64,000 bases of DNA from Paraburkholderia sp. CNPSo 3272 (GCF_024206495.1 NZ_JAMBPQ010000001.1:124001-188000); one strand, 5' to 3'; counted from the stretch's first letter, positions 28,820-38,353 are shown. Numbers and translations: made by a program. Notes: generated by a model from the sequence alone, not told the origin.

Positions 28820-29797
28820 TCAGGGGTACGACACGTACACGTCCGTGAGCAGCGCTTCGGCCGGCGGCAGCGGCGCGGCCTTGGCCTGCGCCACGGCATC
28901 GTCGATCAGCTGCTTCACTTCGGTGTCCACCTTGCGCAAATCGTGGCTGCTCGCGAGTTCAGCGCGCACCACGCGCTCTTCGAAGCGCTTGAGACAGTCT
29001 TTTTCTTCGCGCAGCTTCTGCACTTCGCCAGGGGCGCGGTAGGTTTGCGCGTCGCCTTCGAAGTGGCCGAAATAGCGCGAGAGTTTCATCTCCACGAGCG
29101 TCGGGCCGCCGCCGCTGCGTGCGCGTGCAATGGCTTCGCCCAGCGCCTCGTGTACGGCGAAAAAGTCGAAGCCGTCGACGATCACGCCCGGCATGCCGAA
29201 GCCGTTCGCGCGGTCGGCGATGTTGTCGGCCGCGACCGACCATGTGGAAGACGTCGCCTCGGCGTAGCCGTTGTTTTCCGCGACGAAGACCACCGGCAAG
29301 CGCCACACGGAGGCGAGATTCATCGACTCGAAGATCACGCCCTGGTTCGACGCGCCGTCACCGAAGAAGCACACGCCCACGCCGCCCGTCTTCTTCTGCC
29401 TGGCGGCGAGCGCGGCGCCGCACGTGAGCGGACCGCCTGCGCCGACGATGCCATTTGCGCCGAGCATGCCCTTCGACAGATCGGCGATGTGCATCGAGCC
29501 GCCCTTGCCCCGGCACGAACCCGTGGCCCGGCCATAGATCTCGGCCATCATCTCGCGCACGTCCACGCCCTTGGCGATGCAGTGCCCGTGGCCGCGGTGC
29601 GTCGTGGCGACATAGTCGGTATCGTTCAGGTGGCTCATCGTGCCGACCGCGGAGGCCTCCTCGCCCGCGTACAGGTGCACGAAGCCTGGAATTTCGCCGG
29701 TCGCGAACTCGACGTGCAAGCGTTCCTCGAACTCGCGAATCGTGCGCATCGAGCGATACGCGGTGAGCAACTGCTCCTTGTTCAACTGAACTGACAT
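28820..29797 (-). CDS. acoA: Acetoin dehydrogenase E1 component, alpha subunit
   Basis: A 325-residue TPP-binding E1 alpha subunit. The TPP/Mg motif is GDGASNQGVIFESMNLA-type (FFGDGASNQG...NNGYAEAT). The signature RGHGHCIAKG and the loop GRATGSCRGKGGSMH are also present. AGGAGA precedes the ATG at 29797; the frame upstream runs into the dehydrogenase gene and is not coding. It precedes acoB by 46 bp. Confidence 0.95.
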   Translation of the reverse strand: MSVQLNKEQLLTAYRSMRTIREFEERLHVEFATGEIPGFVHLYAGEEASAVGTMSHLNDTDYVATTHRGHGHCIAKGVDVREMMAEIYGRATGSCRGKGGSMHIADLSKGMLGANGIVGAGGPLTCGAALAARQKKTGGVGVCFFGDGASNQGVIFESMNLASVWRLPVVFVAENNGYAEATSSTWSVAADNIADRANGFGMPGVIVDGFDFFAVHEALGEAIARARSGGGPTLVEMKLSRYFGHFEGDAQTYRAPGEVQKLREEKDCLKRFEERVVRAELASSHDLRKVDTEVKQLIDDAVAQAKAAPLPPAEALLTDVYVSYP

Positions 29798-29865
29798 GGT
29801 TGTCTCCTGGATGTACGACGCTGGACCGCTCTGGTTCAAGCCTGCTGCGGGAAATGCCACTGCTC

Positions 29866-30642
29866 CTAGTGAAAAGTGAAACCGCCGTCGACGTTCACCG
29901 ACTGGCCCGTGACGTTGTCCATCGTCGCGAAGAACAGGGCGAGCCGGCCCATGTCCTCCGGCGTTTGCGCGCGGCCCTGCGGGATCAGCGTGAGCTGATG
30001 GCGCTGCCAGGACTCTTCGACGCTCTCGCCTTCTGTTTTCCATTCGTCCGAGAGCCGGTCCCACATATACGTGCGCACGATGCCGGGGCAAATCGCATTC
30101 ACGGTGATGCCCTCGCGCGCGACCTCCTTGGCGAGTGCGTTGGTGAAGCCGACCACCGCGAATTTCGAGGCGCTGTAGTGCGCGAGATTCGGGAACCCTT
30201 CCTTGCCCGCGATCGAAGCGACGTTGATGATCCGCCCGCGCTTTTGCGTACGGAAATGCGGCAGTGCAGCCTTGCAGGCGAGGAACACGCCTTTCGCGTT
30301 GACGCCCATAACGAAGTCCCAGTCCCGCTCCGTTAATTCGGATACCGTATTAATGGAAATCACGCCGGCGCAATTCACGAGAATATCGAAGCCACCGAAC
30401 TCCGAAAGCGCCTGCGAGACCATCCCTTCGAGCTGAACGGCCTGGGTGACGTCGACCTTGGCAAACGCAGCGCGTCTGCCCAGCGCCCGTATTTCATCCG
30501 CAGTCGCTGTAAGGGGTTCTTCGAGCAGATCCGCGAGCAGCACGTCCGCGCCGGCCTGCGCGAGCGTGAGCGCAATGCCGCGGCCGATGCCGCGCGCGCC
30601 GCCGGTCACGATCGCGACCTGGCCTTTCAAGGGAGTGTCCAT
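29866..30642 (-). CDS. Short-chain dehydrogenase, probable acetoin/diacetyl reductase or butanediol dehydrogenase
   Basis: 258 residues, classical SDR. The NAD(P) motif is TGGARGIGRGIA near residue 14, NCAGVISINT holds the structural Asn-Ala-Gly, and the catalytic Tyr and Lys are in YSASKFAVVG. AAGGAG lies 7 nt before the ATG. It stands between acoX and acoA, so the natural guess is interconversion of diacetyl, acetoin and 2,3-butanediol, feeding the dehydrogenase complex. The stereospecificity cannot be predicted. Confidence 0.88.
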   Translation of the reverse strand: MDTPLKGQVAIVTGGARGIGRGIALTLAQAGADVLLADLLEEPLTATADEIRALGRRAAFAKVDVTQAVQLEGMVSQALSEFGGFDILVNCAGVISINTVSELTERDWDFVMGVNAKGVFLACKAALPHFRTQKRGRIINVASIAGKEGFPNLAHYSASKFAVVGFTNALAKEVAREGITVNAICPGIVRTYMWDRLSDEWKTEGESVEESWQRHQLTLIPQGRAQTPEDMGRLALFFATMDNVTGQSVNVDGGFTFH

Positions 30643-30689
30643 GCGATGTCTCCTTGTTTCGGTTATGCGTGGGGGAAGCAAGCCGGTCG

Positions 30690-31757
30690 CTATGCGCGCG
30701 CGGCGGCCTCGCGCAACAACTGATGCGACGCCGCATAACGCAGCGTGCGCGCAACATCGACGGTCAGCGGACCGTGCCAGTCGAGCGTCACTTCATAGCG
30801 GTCGCCGCGCGCCGGTTCGATCTCGCGCTCGCCGTCGAACGCGAGCGTGCCGTGGTCCGCCTCGAGCGGCAGCGCCACGCCGACTTCGAGGCGCTGGCAG
30901 GTGCGCATCGTCACGCGCTCGACGCGGCCCGGCGCAATCGGCGCGAGCAACGGCACGCCGGCGCCGCTGACCTCGGGCGCACCCGGCTGAGCGAACGTCA
31001 TGTGCAGTCCGTGCGCCGCATCGCGCCCGACCGGCGCCCAAGCCCCGCCGATCGACGACAGACCGATGCCGTCGGGCGGCGCGAAGGTCAGAAAAAGTGA
31101 TTCGATATCCGAACTTTCGGAGATCGCGCGCGCGCCGATGAACGGTTGACGTGCCACGCAAATATCGACGAGCGCAACTTCTTCGCGCCCGCGCGACGGC
31201 CCTTCCACGCAGCGCGCGACGAGCCGCTTGTTGCGCGAGAGCGCCGACTCGGCCGGCACCGCGCCAGTCGCGACGAGCGCGCCCGCGAGGCCTGCGACGG
31301 TGGCTTCGCGCAGTTCGGGAAAGGCGTTGTTGGTGCCGGTCGAGAGCGCGAGCAGCGGCGTCGCCCCGCAATGCGCCGCGACGGCGCGATGGGTGCCGTC
31401 GCCGCCCAGCACCGCGATCAGCGCGACTTCCTCACGCACCATGTGAGCGACGCCGGCGTGCGTATCGGCAACGCTTTCGCTCACCGGCAGATCGACGAAC
31501 ACGACCTCGGGCCAGGGCTCATGCGCAGCAATCGCCGCGTGCGTCTCGATCGCGCGCAGGAGCAGCGCGGCTACGCCGGTGTTGTCGCGCAACGTCAGCA
31601 CGCGCGCCACGCCGAGCGCGCCGAGACCCGCGAGCAGGCGCACGACCATATTCGCCTTCTCGGCCGTGGGAAAGACGGATGCATGCGAAGTGAGACGGCG
31701 GATGTCGCGGCCCGATGCGGGGTTCGCGATCACGCCTATGGTCACGGGCGTCGTCAC
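30690..31757 (-). CDS. acoX: AcoX, ATP-NAD kinase-like protein of acetoin catabolism
   Basis: 355 residues, first gene of the aco operon. It starts with GTG (reading VTTPVTIGVIANPASG) 9 nt after AGGAG. VLGGDGTHRAVAA is the GGDG nucleotide-binding motif of the NAD/diacylglycerol kinase superfamily, and LSTGTNNAFP follows. AcoX is regularly found in aco operons, but its role is not established and growth on acetoin has been reported without it. Any kinase activity is inference. Confidence 0.88.
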   Translation of the reverse strand: MTTPVTIGVIANPASGRDIRRLTSHASVFPTAEKANMVVRLLAGLGALGVARVLTLRDNTGVAALLLRAIETHAAIAAHEPWPEVVFVDLPVSESVADTHAGVAHMVREEVALIAVLGGDGTHRAVAAHCGATPLLALSTGTNNAFPELREATVAGLAGALVATGAVPAESALSRNKRLVARCVEGPSRGREEVALVDICVARQPFIGARAISESSDIESLFLTFAPPDGIGLSSIGGAWAPVGRDAAHGLHMTFAQPGAPEVSGAGVPLLAPIAPGRVERVTMRTCQRLEVGVALPLEADHGTLAFDGEREIEPARGDRYEVTLDWHGPLTVDVARTLRYAASHQLLREAAARA

Positions 31758-31820
31758 GGGTCTTGTCTCCTGATGGCGTCGCACCGTAAATGGCCGTGCG
31801 CCGCTTTTGCCAGCAGACTC

Positions 31821-31836
31821 TGCAAGCGTCATGCCA
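31821..31836 (-). promoter_or_regulatory. Sigma-54 (-24/-12) promoter of the aco operon
   Basis: On the minus strand TGGCATGACGCTTGCA matches the consensus TGGCACG-N4-TTGCA with one mismatch, keeping the GG and GC with correct spacing. Transcription should start near 31810, leaving about 50 nt of leader before the acoX GTG. The neighbouring gene encodes a sigma-54 activator, which strongly supports it. Confidence 0.8.
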
Positions 31837-32080
31837 ATGACGTCGACGACGCGTCGCGTCCGCGCAGAAGGCCGCGTGGCGGGGCTCCGAGGCAATTGGA
31901 CGCCATGACGCCAGTACGCGTTGCGTCGCGCGTGGCGTCTCAGCCGTCGTCTCGCGTGAGCGATGCGCCTATCGGACCAAGAGCCGCCCGCGCGAAGGGA
32001 AACGCGTACAGCCCCGCGTGGCCTGCCTGAGCGGCGACTGGGCACCTCTGGCCACCGCGCTGGAATGCGCGATACGACGC

Positions 32081-32104
32081 GCTGAGACGATCGTCTCAGC
32101 CGTC
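32081..32104. promoter_or_regulatory. Candidate AcoR enhancer site (upstream activating sequence)
   Basis: GCTGAGACGATCGTCTCAGC is a perfect 20-bp palindrome about 245 bp upstream of the sigma-54 promoter, a normal distance for an enhancer-binding protein. The adjoining CGTCTCAGCCGTC recurs at 31936-31948. AcoR is the obvious ligand, but binding is inferred only from position and symmetry. It also lies 135 bp before acoR, so it may take part in autoregulation. Confidence 0.55.
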
Positions 32105-32234
32105 TCGCATGCTGCGCTGCGGTGTGATCGCGCGCAAAGGATGTGCTACAAAAGACTCCCGCCGAACGCTTTCCGGTCCGACGTAACCTGACGTTACCCC
32201 GACGCTCACCGCGAGCCGTCGTCTGGAACCGCTC

Positions 32235-34244
32235 ATGCCCTACGCCCTTGCGTCTACCCGGCACGCCGAGCGCGTGCGTGGCGCCGTAGAAGGCCGGCTG
32301 CCCGCGCCGTCCGAATCGCCGCGCCTCGTCTCGTCGTGGCAGCGCTCGTTCGAGCGCTATCAACTCGACCCCGGTTCCGTGATCGGCCCGCGCGTGCTGA
32401 GCGCCGCCGAGCTGCGCGAGATCCGCGATCGCGAGGAGTCCTTTCTGCGCGCCTCGGGGCAATGCCTCACGCGGCTGCACGACATGGTGCGCGAGGCCGA
32501 TTACTGCGTGATGCTGACCGACGCGCACGGCGTGACGATCGACTACCGCCTCGACCGCGAGCGCCGCAACGACTTCAAGCACGCGGGGCTCTATATCGGC
32601 TCGTGCTGGTCCGAGAGCGAGGAAGGCACCTGCGGCATCGCGAATGTGCTGACCGATCTCGCGCCCATTACGGTGCACAAGACCGACCATTTCCGCGCCG
32701 CGTTCACCACGCTCACGTGCAGCGCCGCGCCGATTTTCGCGCCGGGCGGCGAGCTGATCGGCGTACTCGATGCATCGGCCGTGCAGTCGCCCGACAATCG
32801 CGAGAGCCAGCGCATCGTCAACCAGCTCGTACGCCAGAGCGCCGCGCTCATCGAAGACGGCTATTTCCTGCATCGCCTCGCGTCGTGCTGGATACTCTTC
32901 GGTCACCAGAATCGCAATTACGTGGAAGCGCAGCCCGAACTGCTGATCGCCTTCGACGAAAACGGCAACGTGGTCGCCGCAAACCGGCGCGCGCGCGAAT
33001 GCATGCCGTGCCTGGACGGCCCGCGTCATATCGACGAGATCTTCGATTCGTCGCACGTGCAGTTGCGCGACATCGGGCGCATCGAAACCATCGCGGCGCT
33101 GCGACTGCGTGCGAACGGCTCGATGCTGTATGCGCGCATTCGCGCTCCGCTCGGGGCGAACGGTTACGGCGGACACAGCTTACGCAGCGGCCACAGCGGC
33201 GGCAGCGCGGCGCACGGCGCCATGCCGCTGCGGCGCGACGCCGCCGACGCGCACAAATACGATCGCAGCGCGCTCGGCCCCTTCCTGCGCAGCGCCGACC
33301 CGCGGGTGGCCGAGAACGCGCGCATCGCGCAGCGCGTGGCGGGCAAGCGCCTGCCGATCCTGCTGCTCGGCGAAACCGGCGCCGGCAAGGAAGTGTTCGC
33401 ACGCGCCATTCACGACGCGAGCGCACGACGCAATCGCCCGTTCATCGCGGTCAATTGCGGGGCGCTGCCCGAGTCGCTGATCGAGAGCGAGCTGTTCGGC
33501 TATGCGCCGGGCGCGTTCACGGGTGCGCGCCGCCACGGTGCGCGCGGCAAGATCGCGATGGCGGATGGCGGCACGCTCTTTCTCGACGAGATCGGCGACA
33601 TGCCGCTCGCGCTGCAGACCCGCCTGTTGCGCGTGCTGGCCGAGGGCGAAGTCCTGCCGCTCGGGAGCGAAACGCCAGTGCGCGTCGACATCGACGTGGT
33701 CTGCGCAACGCATCGGGACCTCGCGCAGATGGCCGGCGCGGGCGCATTCCGCGACGATCTCTACTATCGCCTGAGCGGCGCGGTGCTCACGCTGCCGCCG
33801 CTGCGCGAGCGGCGCGACATCGCCATGCTCATCGACACGGTCTTCGCGGAAGAAGCGCAGGCCGCCGGCCGGCCGCTCGCACTCGACGCCACGCTCGCGG
33901 CGCGGCTCGCGAAGTTCGCGTGGCCCGGCAACCTGCGGCAGCTGCGCAATGCGATGCGCTACGCATGCGCCGTATGCGACACCGTGCTGGTCGAAGCGCG
34001 GCACCTGAGCGCCGACCTCGCGGCGCGCCTGCCGGAACTCGCTGCGCCCGCCGCGTGCGGCTGCCCAGCCGGCATTGCGCCGACGTCGCCGCTCTCCGAC
34101 GATGACGAGCGCGCACGCATCGTCGCGGCGCTCACGGCGCACCGCTGGCGTCCAAACGCCGCCGCGCAGGCGCTAGGCATCTCGCGCGCGACGCTCTACC
34201 GGCGCATGGCGAAGCTCGCCATCGTCGGGCCTCATCGCGTTTGA
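32235..34244 (+). CDS. acoR: Sigma-54-dependent transcriptional activator AcoR
   Basis: A 669-residue bacterial enhancer-binding protein. The N-terminal half (about 1-330) contains a GAF-like sensory region and a PAS-like segment (LLIAFDENGNVVAANRRARE). The central AAA+ domain has Walker A GETGAGKE at 379-386, the sigma-54-contacting GAFTGA at 426-431 and Walker B LFLDEIGD. The C-terminus is a Fis-type helix-turn-helix (NAAAQALGISRATLYRRM). It is divergent from the aco operon and should activate it in response to acetoin or its cleavage products. Confidence 0.93.
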   Translation: MPYALASTRHAERVRGAVEGRLPAPSESPRLVSSWQRSFERYQLDPGSVIGPRVLSAAELREIRDREESFLRASGQCLTRLHDMVREADYCVMLTDAHGVTIDYRLDRERRNDFKHAGLYIGSCWSESEEGTCGIANVLTDLAPITVHKTDHFRAAFTTLTCSAAPIFAPGGELIGVLDASAVQSPDNRESQRIVNQLVRQSAALIEDGYFLHRLASCWILFGHQNRNYVEAQPELLIAFDENGNVVAANRRARECMPCLDGPRHIDEIFDSSHVQLRDIGRIETIAALRLRANGSMLYARIRAPLGANGYGGHSLRSGHSGGSAAHGAMPLRRDAADAHKYDRSALGPFLRSADPRVAENARIAQRVAGKRLPILLLGETGAGKEVFARAIHDASARRNRPFIAVNCGALPESLIESELFGYAPGAFTGARRHGARGKIAMADGGTLFLDEIGDMPLALQTRLLRVLAEGEVLPLGSETPVRVDIDVVCATHRDLAQMAGAGAFRDDLYYRLSGAVLTLPPLRERRDIAMLIDTVFAEEAQAAGRPLALDATLAARLAKFAWPGNLRQLRNAMRYACAVCDTVLVEARHLSADLAARLPELAAPAACGCPAGIAPTSPLSDDDERARIVAALTAHRWRPNAAAQALGISRATLYRRMAKLAIVGPHRV

Positions 34245-34286
34245 GCCGGATTGCACTGACAACCCCGCGTTTCGCGTCGCCAGATT

Positions 34287-34310
34287 GCACAGAAGTATTA
34301 AATATTGTGC
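34287..34310. repeat. Inverted repeat GCACA-N14-TGTGC upstream of the helix-hairpin-helix gene
   Basis: GCACA at 34287-34291 and TGTGC at 34306-34310 flank an AT-rich, partly symmetric centre (AGTATTAAATATT). It lies just upstream of the -35 candidate at 34318 and could be an operator; no T-run suggests a terminator for acoR. Confidence 0.4.
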
Positions 34311-34317
34311 GGCGCGA

Positions 34318-34346
34318 TTTACTTGCCACACCTCGACCGGTATAAA
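34318..34346 (+). promoter_or_regulatory. Sigma-70 promoter candidate for the helix-hairpin-helix gene
   Basis: TTTACT and TATAAA are separated by 17 bp. The start point would be near 34353, about 110 nt before the ATG. Confidence 0.45.
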
Positions 34347-34462
34347 TCGAGCGCTCGCGAGCCACGGATACGCCATCTGGCCTATTCTTGTACCGCAGCC
34401 CCCTCCGCTGGATGCGTCGTCCGTTCCCGGCTAACTGAAATGCCCTCAATGGAGTGATTGCC

Positions 34463-35041
34463 ATGCTCAAGAAGCTGCTGATGCTGTTCCTCGCGATCGG
34501 CCTGTCGCTGTCCGCCGTGCTCGCCGCAGCCGTGGAAGTGAACACCGCCGACGAAACCGCGCTCGAATCGGTCAAGGGCATCGGCCCCGTCCACGCCAAG
34601 GCGATCATCGACGAGCGCACGAAGAACGGCCCGTTCAAGGACGCCGACGACCTCGTGAACCGCGTCAAGGGCATCGGCCCGAAGTCGGTGCAGAACCTCG
34701 AGGCGGCCGGGCTCACGATCAACGGCTCCTCGGCGCCGCCGGCGGGCAAGACGGCTAGCGCGAAGAGCGGCAAGAGCGCCGCTGCCACGAGCGCCGCGCC
34801 CGCTGCGACCACGGCCAATCCGATGACGGCGCAGACGCCGGCGGCCGCGACTACGGCGCAAGCCGCCTCGGACACGGCCGCGAGCAAGTCGAAGCACAAG
34901 AGCAAGAAGGACAAGACGGCCGCCGCTGCGAGCGCGCCCCAAGCGGGCTCCGCTGCAGCGGCGTCCGATACGAAGGGCAAACAGCCCAGAAAGTCGAAGA
35001 AGGACAAGGCCGCTTCCGCCGCGGCCGCTTCCGGCGCCTGA
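34463..35041 (+). CDS. Secreted ComEA-like helix-hairpin-helix protein with Lys/Ala-rich tail
   Basis: 192 residues. A signal peptide (LLMLFLAIGLSLSAVLAAA) is followed by a ComEA-type double helix-hairpin-helix domain: VNTADETALESVKGIGPVHA and LVNRVKGIGPKSVQNLE. The last 110 residues are Ala/Ser/Lys-rich, with two similar basic motifs (SKHKSKKDK and PRKSKKDK) resembling histone H1-like tails. The ATG follows TGGAG by 8 nt. Short ComEA relatives bind DNA in the periplasm during uptake; with no other competence gene nearby, DNA binding is likely but a role in transformation is only possible. Confidence 0.85.
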   Translation: MLKKLLMLFLAIGLSLSAVLAAAVEVNTADETALESVKGIGPVHAKAIIDERTKNGPFKDADDLVNRVKGIGPKSVQNLEAAGLTINGSSAPPAGKTASAKSGKSAAATSAAPAATTANPMTAQTPAAATTAQAASDTAASKSKHKSKKDKTAAAASAPQAGSAAAASDTKGKQPRKSKKDKAASAAAASGA

Positions 35042-35166
35042 TTGCCGCCATCGTCCGGCGCGCGCAATCCGGGCGCCGGACCTCGAAAACGCGGCGCCGC
35101 CTTCGCGTGCGCCGTCCGACTTACCGGCCGCGTCTCCCGGCGCTGCCATCACCCAGAGAGATCGTC

Positions 35167-35607
35167 ATGAGTCTGCTAGATACCCTCGGTTCCCTGCTCG
35201 GTTCGCAGTCGCAACAGCAAGGCGGCGGCCAGGCCCAGCTCCTCGCCGCGGCGATGGAGTTCGTCAACAACCAGCCCGGCGGGCTGAATGGCCTTATCGA
35301 GAAGTTCCAGCAAGGCGGCCTCGGCGACATCGTGCAGTCGTGGGTCGGCAACGGCGAGAACCAGCCTGTTTCTGCGGATCAACTGCACAACGTGCTCGGC
35401 TCGGACGCCGTCTCGGGCCTCGCGCAGAAGGTCGGCATGCAGCCTGACCAGGTGAGCGGGCTGCTCGCCCAGGTGCTGCCGCACGTGGTCAACGTGGGCA
35501 CGCCGAACGGCGAAGTGCCGCAAGGCGGCCAGATCAACACCGAAAGCGTGCTCGGCACGCTTGGCGGGCTGGCGTCGCTGTTTGGCGGCGGCAACAAGCA
35601 GGCCTAA
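35167..35607 (+). CDS. DUF937 / YidB-like protein
   Basis: 146 residues. It begins MSLLDTLGSLLGSQSQQQGGG and is rich in Gly and Gln, with GGLNGLIEKFQQGGLGDIVQSWVG and LAQKVGMQPDQVSGLLAQVLP, both typical of the YidB/DUF937 family. No signal peptide or membrane segment. The function of the family is unknown. AGAGAG precedes the ATG. Confidence 0.85.
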   Translation: MSLLDTLGSLLGSQSQQQGGGQAQLLAAAMEFVNNQPGGLNGLIEKFQQGGLGDIVQSWVGNGENQPVSADQLHNVLGSDAVSGLAQKVGMQPDQVSGLLAQVLPHVVNVGTPNGEVPQGGQINTESVLGTLGGLASLFGGGNKQA

Positions 35608-35630
35608 GCGCTTCTCGGCAGAAATGAAAA

Positions 35631-35660
35631 AAGGGCAGCGGATCACTCCGCTGCCCTTTT
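35631..35660. terminator. Bidirectional terminator between the YidB-like gene and clpB
   Basis: GGGCAGCGGA and TCCGCTGCCC form a 10-bp stem with a TCAC loop, flanked by A6 and T4. It can stop both the plus-strand gene and clpB reading from the right. Confidence 0.85.
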
Positions 35661-35718
35661 CGTTTCGGCTCAGTGCGCGCCTTCCGGCACGCGTCTCAAC
35701 TGAGGTTTGCTACTCGCG

Positions 35719-38316
35719 TTAGTGCACCACGCGCTCGAACACGAACTTGCCGTCGTGCACGCCGACCGGAATCACATCCTTCGGTCCGAACTTGCCCGCG
35801 AGGATCAGCTTGGCGACCGGGTTCTCGATCTCCTGCTGAATCGCGCGCTTGAGCGGCCGTGCGCCGAACAGCGGGTCGTAGCCGACCTTGGCGATCTGGC
35901 CCAGCGCCTCGTCCGACACCATGAGTTCCATGTCCAACTTCTCCAGACGCTCGCGCAGACGCTGCAGCTGGATCTTCGCAATCGACTCGATATTCGAGCG
36001 ATCGAGCGCATGGAACACCACGACCTCGTCGATCCGGTTCAGGAACTCGGGGCGGAACTGCTGCTTCACTTCGTTCCACACGGCGTCCTTCACGGCTTCC
36101 TGCGGCTCGCCCGCCATCGCCTGAATGAGATGCGAACCGAGGTTCGACGTCATCACGATCACGGTGTTCTTGAAGTCGACGGTTCGACCTTGACCATCGG
36201 TCATGCGGCCGTCGTCGAGCACCTGCAGCAGCACGTTGAACACGTCCGGGTGGGCCTTTTCGACTTCGTCGAGCAGGATCACGCTATACGGCTTGCGACG
36301 CACGGCCTCGGTCAGATAGCCGCCCTCTTCGTAGCCCACGTATCCCGGCGGCGCGCCGATCAAACGCGCCACGCTGTGCTTCTCCATGAACTCGCTCATG
36401 TCGATGCGGATGAGGTGATCTTCCGAATCGAACAGGAAGCCCGCCAGCGCCTTGCAAAGCTCGGTCTTGCCCACACCCGTCGGCCCGAGGAACAGGAACG
36501 AGCCGTACGGCCGGTTCGGGTCCGAGAGACCGGCGCGCGAGCGGCGAATCGCGTCGGCAACGGCGGTAATGGCTTCGTCCTGGCCCACCACGCGTTCGTG
36601 CAGCTTCTCTTCGATCTGCAGCAGCTTTTCGCGCTCGCCCTGCATCATGCGCGAAACGGGAATGCCGGTCGAACGCGACACGACCTCCGCGATTTCCTCG
36701 GCGCCCACGAGCGTGCGCAGCAGGCGCAAACGCGTGGGGTTGTTCTGCTCGTTCGCCTCGGCGAGCGTCACCTGCTTGAGTTGCGCCTCGAGTTCCGGCA
36801 ACTTGCCGTACTGCAGTTCCGCCACCTTCTCGAGCTTGCCTTCGCGCTGGAAGCGATTGATATCCGCACGCACGCGGTCGATCTCTTCCTTGATCTGCGC
36901 GCCGCCCTGCACCGCGGCCTTCTCGGTGGTCCAGATCTCTTCGAGGTCCTTATATTCGAGGCTCAGCCGGTCGATCTCTTCCTCGATCAGCTGCAGACGC
37001 TTTTGCGACGCTTCGTCCTTCTCCTTCTTGACGGCCTCGCGCTCGATCTTCAGCTGGATCAAGCGGCGATCGAGCTTGTCCATTGCTTCGGGCTTCGAAT
37101 CGATTTCCATCTTGATCTTCGAAGCCGCTTCGTCGATCAGGTCGATGGCCTTGTCCGGCAGGAAACGGTCGGTGATGTAGCGATGAGACAGCTCCGCCGC
37201 CGCGACGATCGCCGGGTCGGTGATTTCCACGCCGTGGTGCAGTTCGTACTTCTCCTTCAGGCCGCGCAGGATCGCGATGGTCGCCTCGACCGACGGTTCA
37301 TCGACGAGCACTTTCTGGAAGCGGCGTTCGAGCGCGGCGTCCTTTTCGATGTACTTGCGATATTCGTCGAGCGTCGTCGCGCCGATGCAGTGCAGCTCGC
37401 CGCGCGACAGCGCCGGCTTGAGCATGTTGCCCGCGTCCAGCGCGCCTTCGGCCTTGCCCGCGCCGACCATCGTGTGAATTTCGTCGATGAAGACGATGGT
37501 CTGGCCTTCGTCCTTGGCGATGTCGTTGAGCACGGCCTTCAGGCGCTCCTCGAACTCGCCGCGATACTTCGCGCCCGCGAGCAGTGCGGCCATGTCGAGC
37601 GAAAGCACGCGCTTGCCCTTGAGCGTTTCGGGCACTTCGCCGTTGACGATGCGCTGCGCGAGGCCTTCGACGATGGCCGTCTTGCCCACGCCCGGCTCGC
37701 CGATCAGCACCGGATTGTTCTTGGTGCGGCGTTGCAGGATCTGGATCGAACGGCGGATTTCGTCGTCGCGGCCGATCACGGGGTCGAGCTTGCCCGAACG
37801 CGCGCGTTCGGTCAGATCGACGGTGTACTTCTTGAGCGCTTCACGCTGGCTCTCGGCGTCCTGGCTGTGCACCTGCGCGCCGCCGCGGACCGCGACGATC
37901 GCGGCTTCGAGCGCCTTGCGCGTCAGGCCGTGCTGGCGAGCGAGACGACCCGCTTCGCCCTTGTCCTCGGAAACGGCGAGCAGGAACATCTCGCTCGCGA
38001 TATACGTGTCGTTGAGCTTCTGCGCTTCCTTGTCGGCCTGATTGAGCAGACCCGTGAGCTCGCGGCCGATCTGCACATTGCCGTCGGTGCCCTGCACCTG
38101 CGGCAAGCGGCTGATGGCGTCATTCAGCGCGTTCTGCAGCGCCTGGACCTGCACGCCCGCACGCGACATGAGCGAGCGCGCCGAGCCGTCCTGCTGCGCG
38201 ACGAGCGCAGCCAGCAGGTGAACGGGCTCGATATACTGGTTCTCGTGGCCCACCGCGAGGCTCTGCGCGTCGGCGATGGCTTCCTGGAACTTGGTGGTGA
38301 GTTTGTCGATTCTCAT
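35719..38316 (-). CDS. clpB: ATP-dependent chaperone ClpB
   Basis: An 865-residue AAA+ disaggregase, normal length (E. coli 857). The N-terminal Clp repeat (residues 1-145) precedes AAA-1 with Walker A GEPGVGKT at 206-213, a long coiled-coil middle domain around 400-525 rich in E, K and R, and AAA-2 with Walker A GPTGVGKT at 611-618. It rescues aggregated proteins with DnaK. A heat-shock promoter lies just upstream, and GGAGG sits 11 nt before the ATG. Confidence 0.97.
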   Translation of the reverse strand: MRIDKLTTKFQEAIADAQSLAVGHENQYIEPVHLLAALVAQQDGSARSLMSRAGVQVQALQNALNDAISRLPQVQGTDGNVQIGRELTGLLNQADKEAQKLNDTYIASEMFLLAVSEDKGEAGRLARQHGLTRKALEAAIVAVRGGAQVHSQDAESQREALKKYTVDLTERARSGKLDPVIGRDDEIRRSIQILQRRTKNNPVLIGEPGVGKTAIVEGLAQRIVNGEVPETLKGKRVLSLDMAALLAGAKYRGEFEERLKAVLNDIAKDEGQTIVFIDEIHTMVGAGKAEGALDAGNMLKPALSRGELHCIGATTLDEYRKYIEKDAALERRFQKVLVDEPSVEATIAILRGLKEKYELHHGVEITDPAIVAAAELSHRYITDRFLPDKAIDLIDEAASKIKMEIDSKPEAMDKLDRRLIQLKIEREAVKKEKDEASQKRLQLIEEEIDRLSLEYKDLEEIWTTEKAAVQGGAQIKEEIDRVRADINRFQREGKLEKVAELQYGKLPELEAQLKQVTLAEANEQNNPTRLRLLRTLVGAEEIAEVVSRSTGIPVSRMMQGEREKLLQIEEKLHERVVGQDEAITAVADAIRRSRAGLSDPNRPYGSFLFLGPTGVGKTELCKALAGFLFDSEDHLIRIDMSEFMEKHSVARLIGAPPGYVGYEEGGYLTEAVRRKPYSVILLDEVEKAHPDVFNVLLQVLDDGRMTDGQGRTVDFKNTVIVMTSNLGSHLIQAMAGEPQEAVKDAVWNEVKQQFRPEFLNRIDEVVVFHALDRSNIESIAKIQLQRLRERLEKLDMELMVSDEALGQIAKVGYDPLFGARPLKRAIQQEIENPVAKLILAGKFGPKDVIPVGVHDGKFVFERVVH

Positions 38317-38353
38317 TTGATGCGAGACCTCCAGATTTCTAGACTGTCACCAA

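Larger units (their letters stand above)
31758..32234. other. acoR-acoX regulatory region
   Basis: A 477-bp divergent intergenic region. It contains the -24/-12 promoter (31821-31836), a 13-bp direct repeat CGTCTCAGCCGTC (31936-31948 and 32092-32104), a perfect palindrome (32081-32100), and GTAAC/GTTAC arms at 32183-32197 near the acoR start. No open frame here looks coding. Confidence 0.75.

Noticed and set aside
32133-32148. Second sigma-54-like site on the minus strand (TAGCACATCCTTTGC)
   Set aside because: The essential GG at -24 is AG; it lies far upstream of acoX and a much better site exists at 31821-31836.
31773-33176. Long minus-strand open frame extending acoX far upstream
   Set aside because: It crosses the sigma-54 promoter and the acoR gene; homology begins at the GTG at 31757, which has its own ribosome site.
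35631-35660. Similarity of the GGGCAGCG hairpin here to that at 22201-22218 as a mobile repeat
   Set aside because: Both are ordinary GGGCAGCG-type terminator stems common in GC-rich genomes; flanks do not match.
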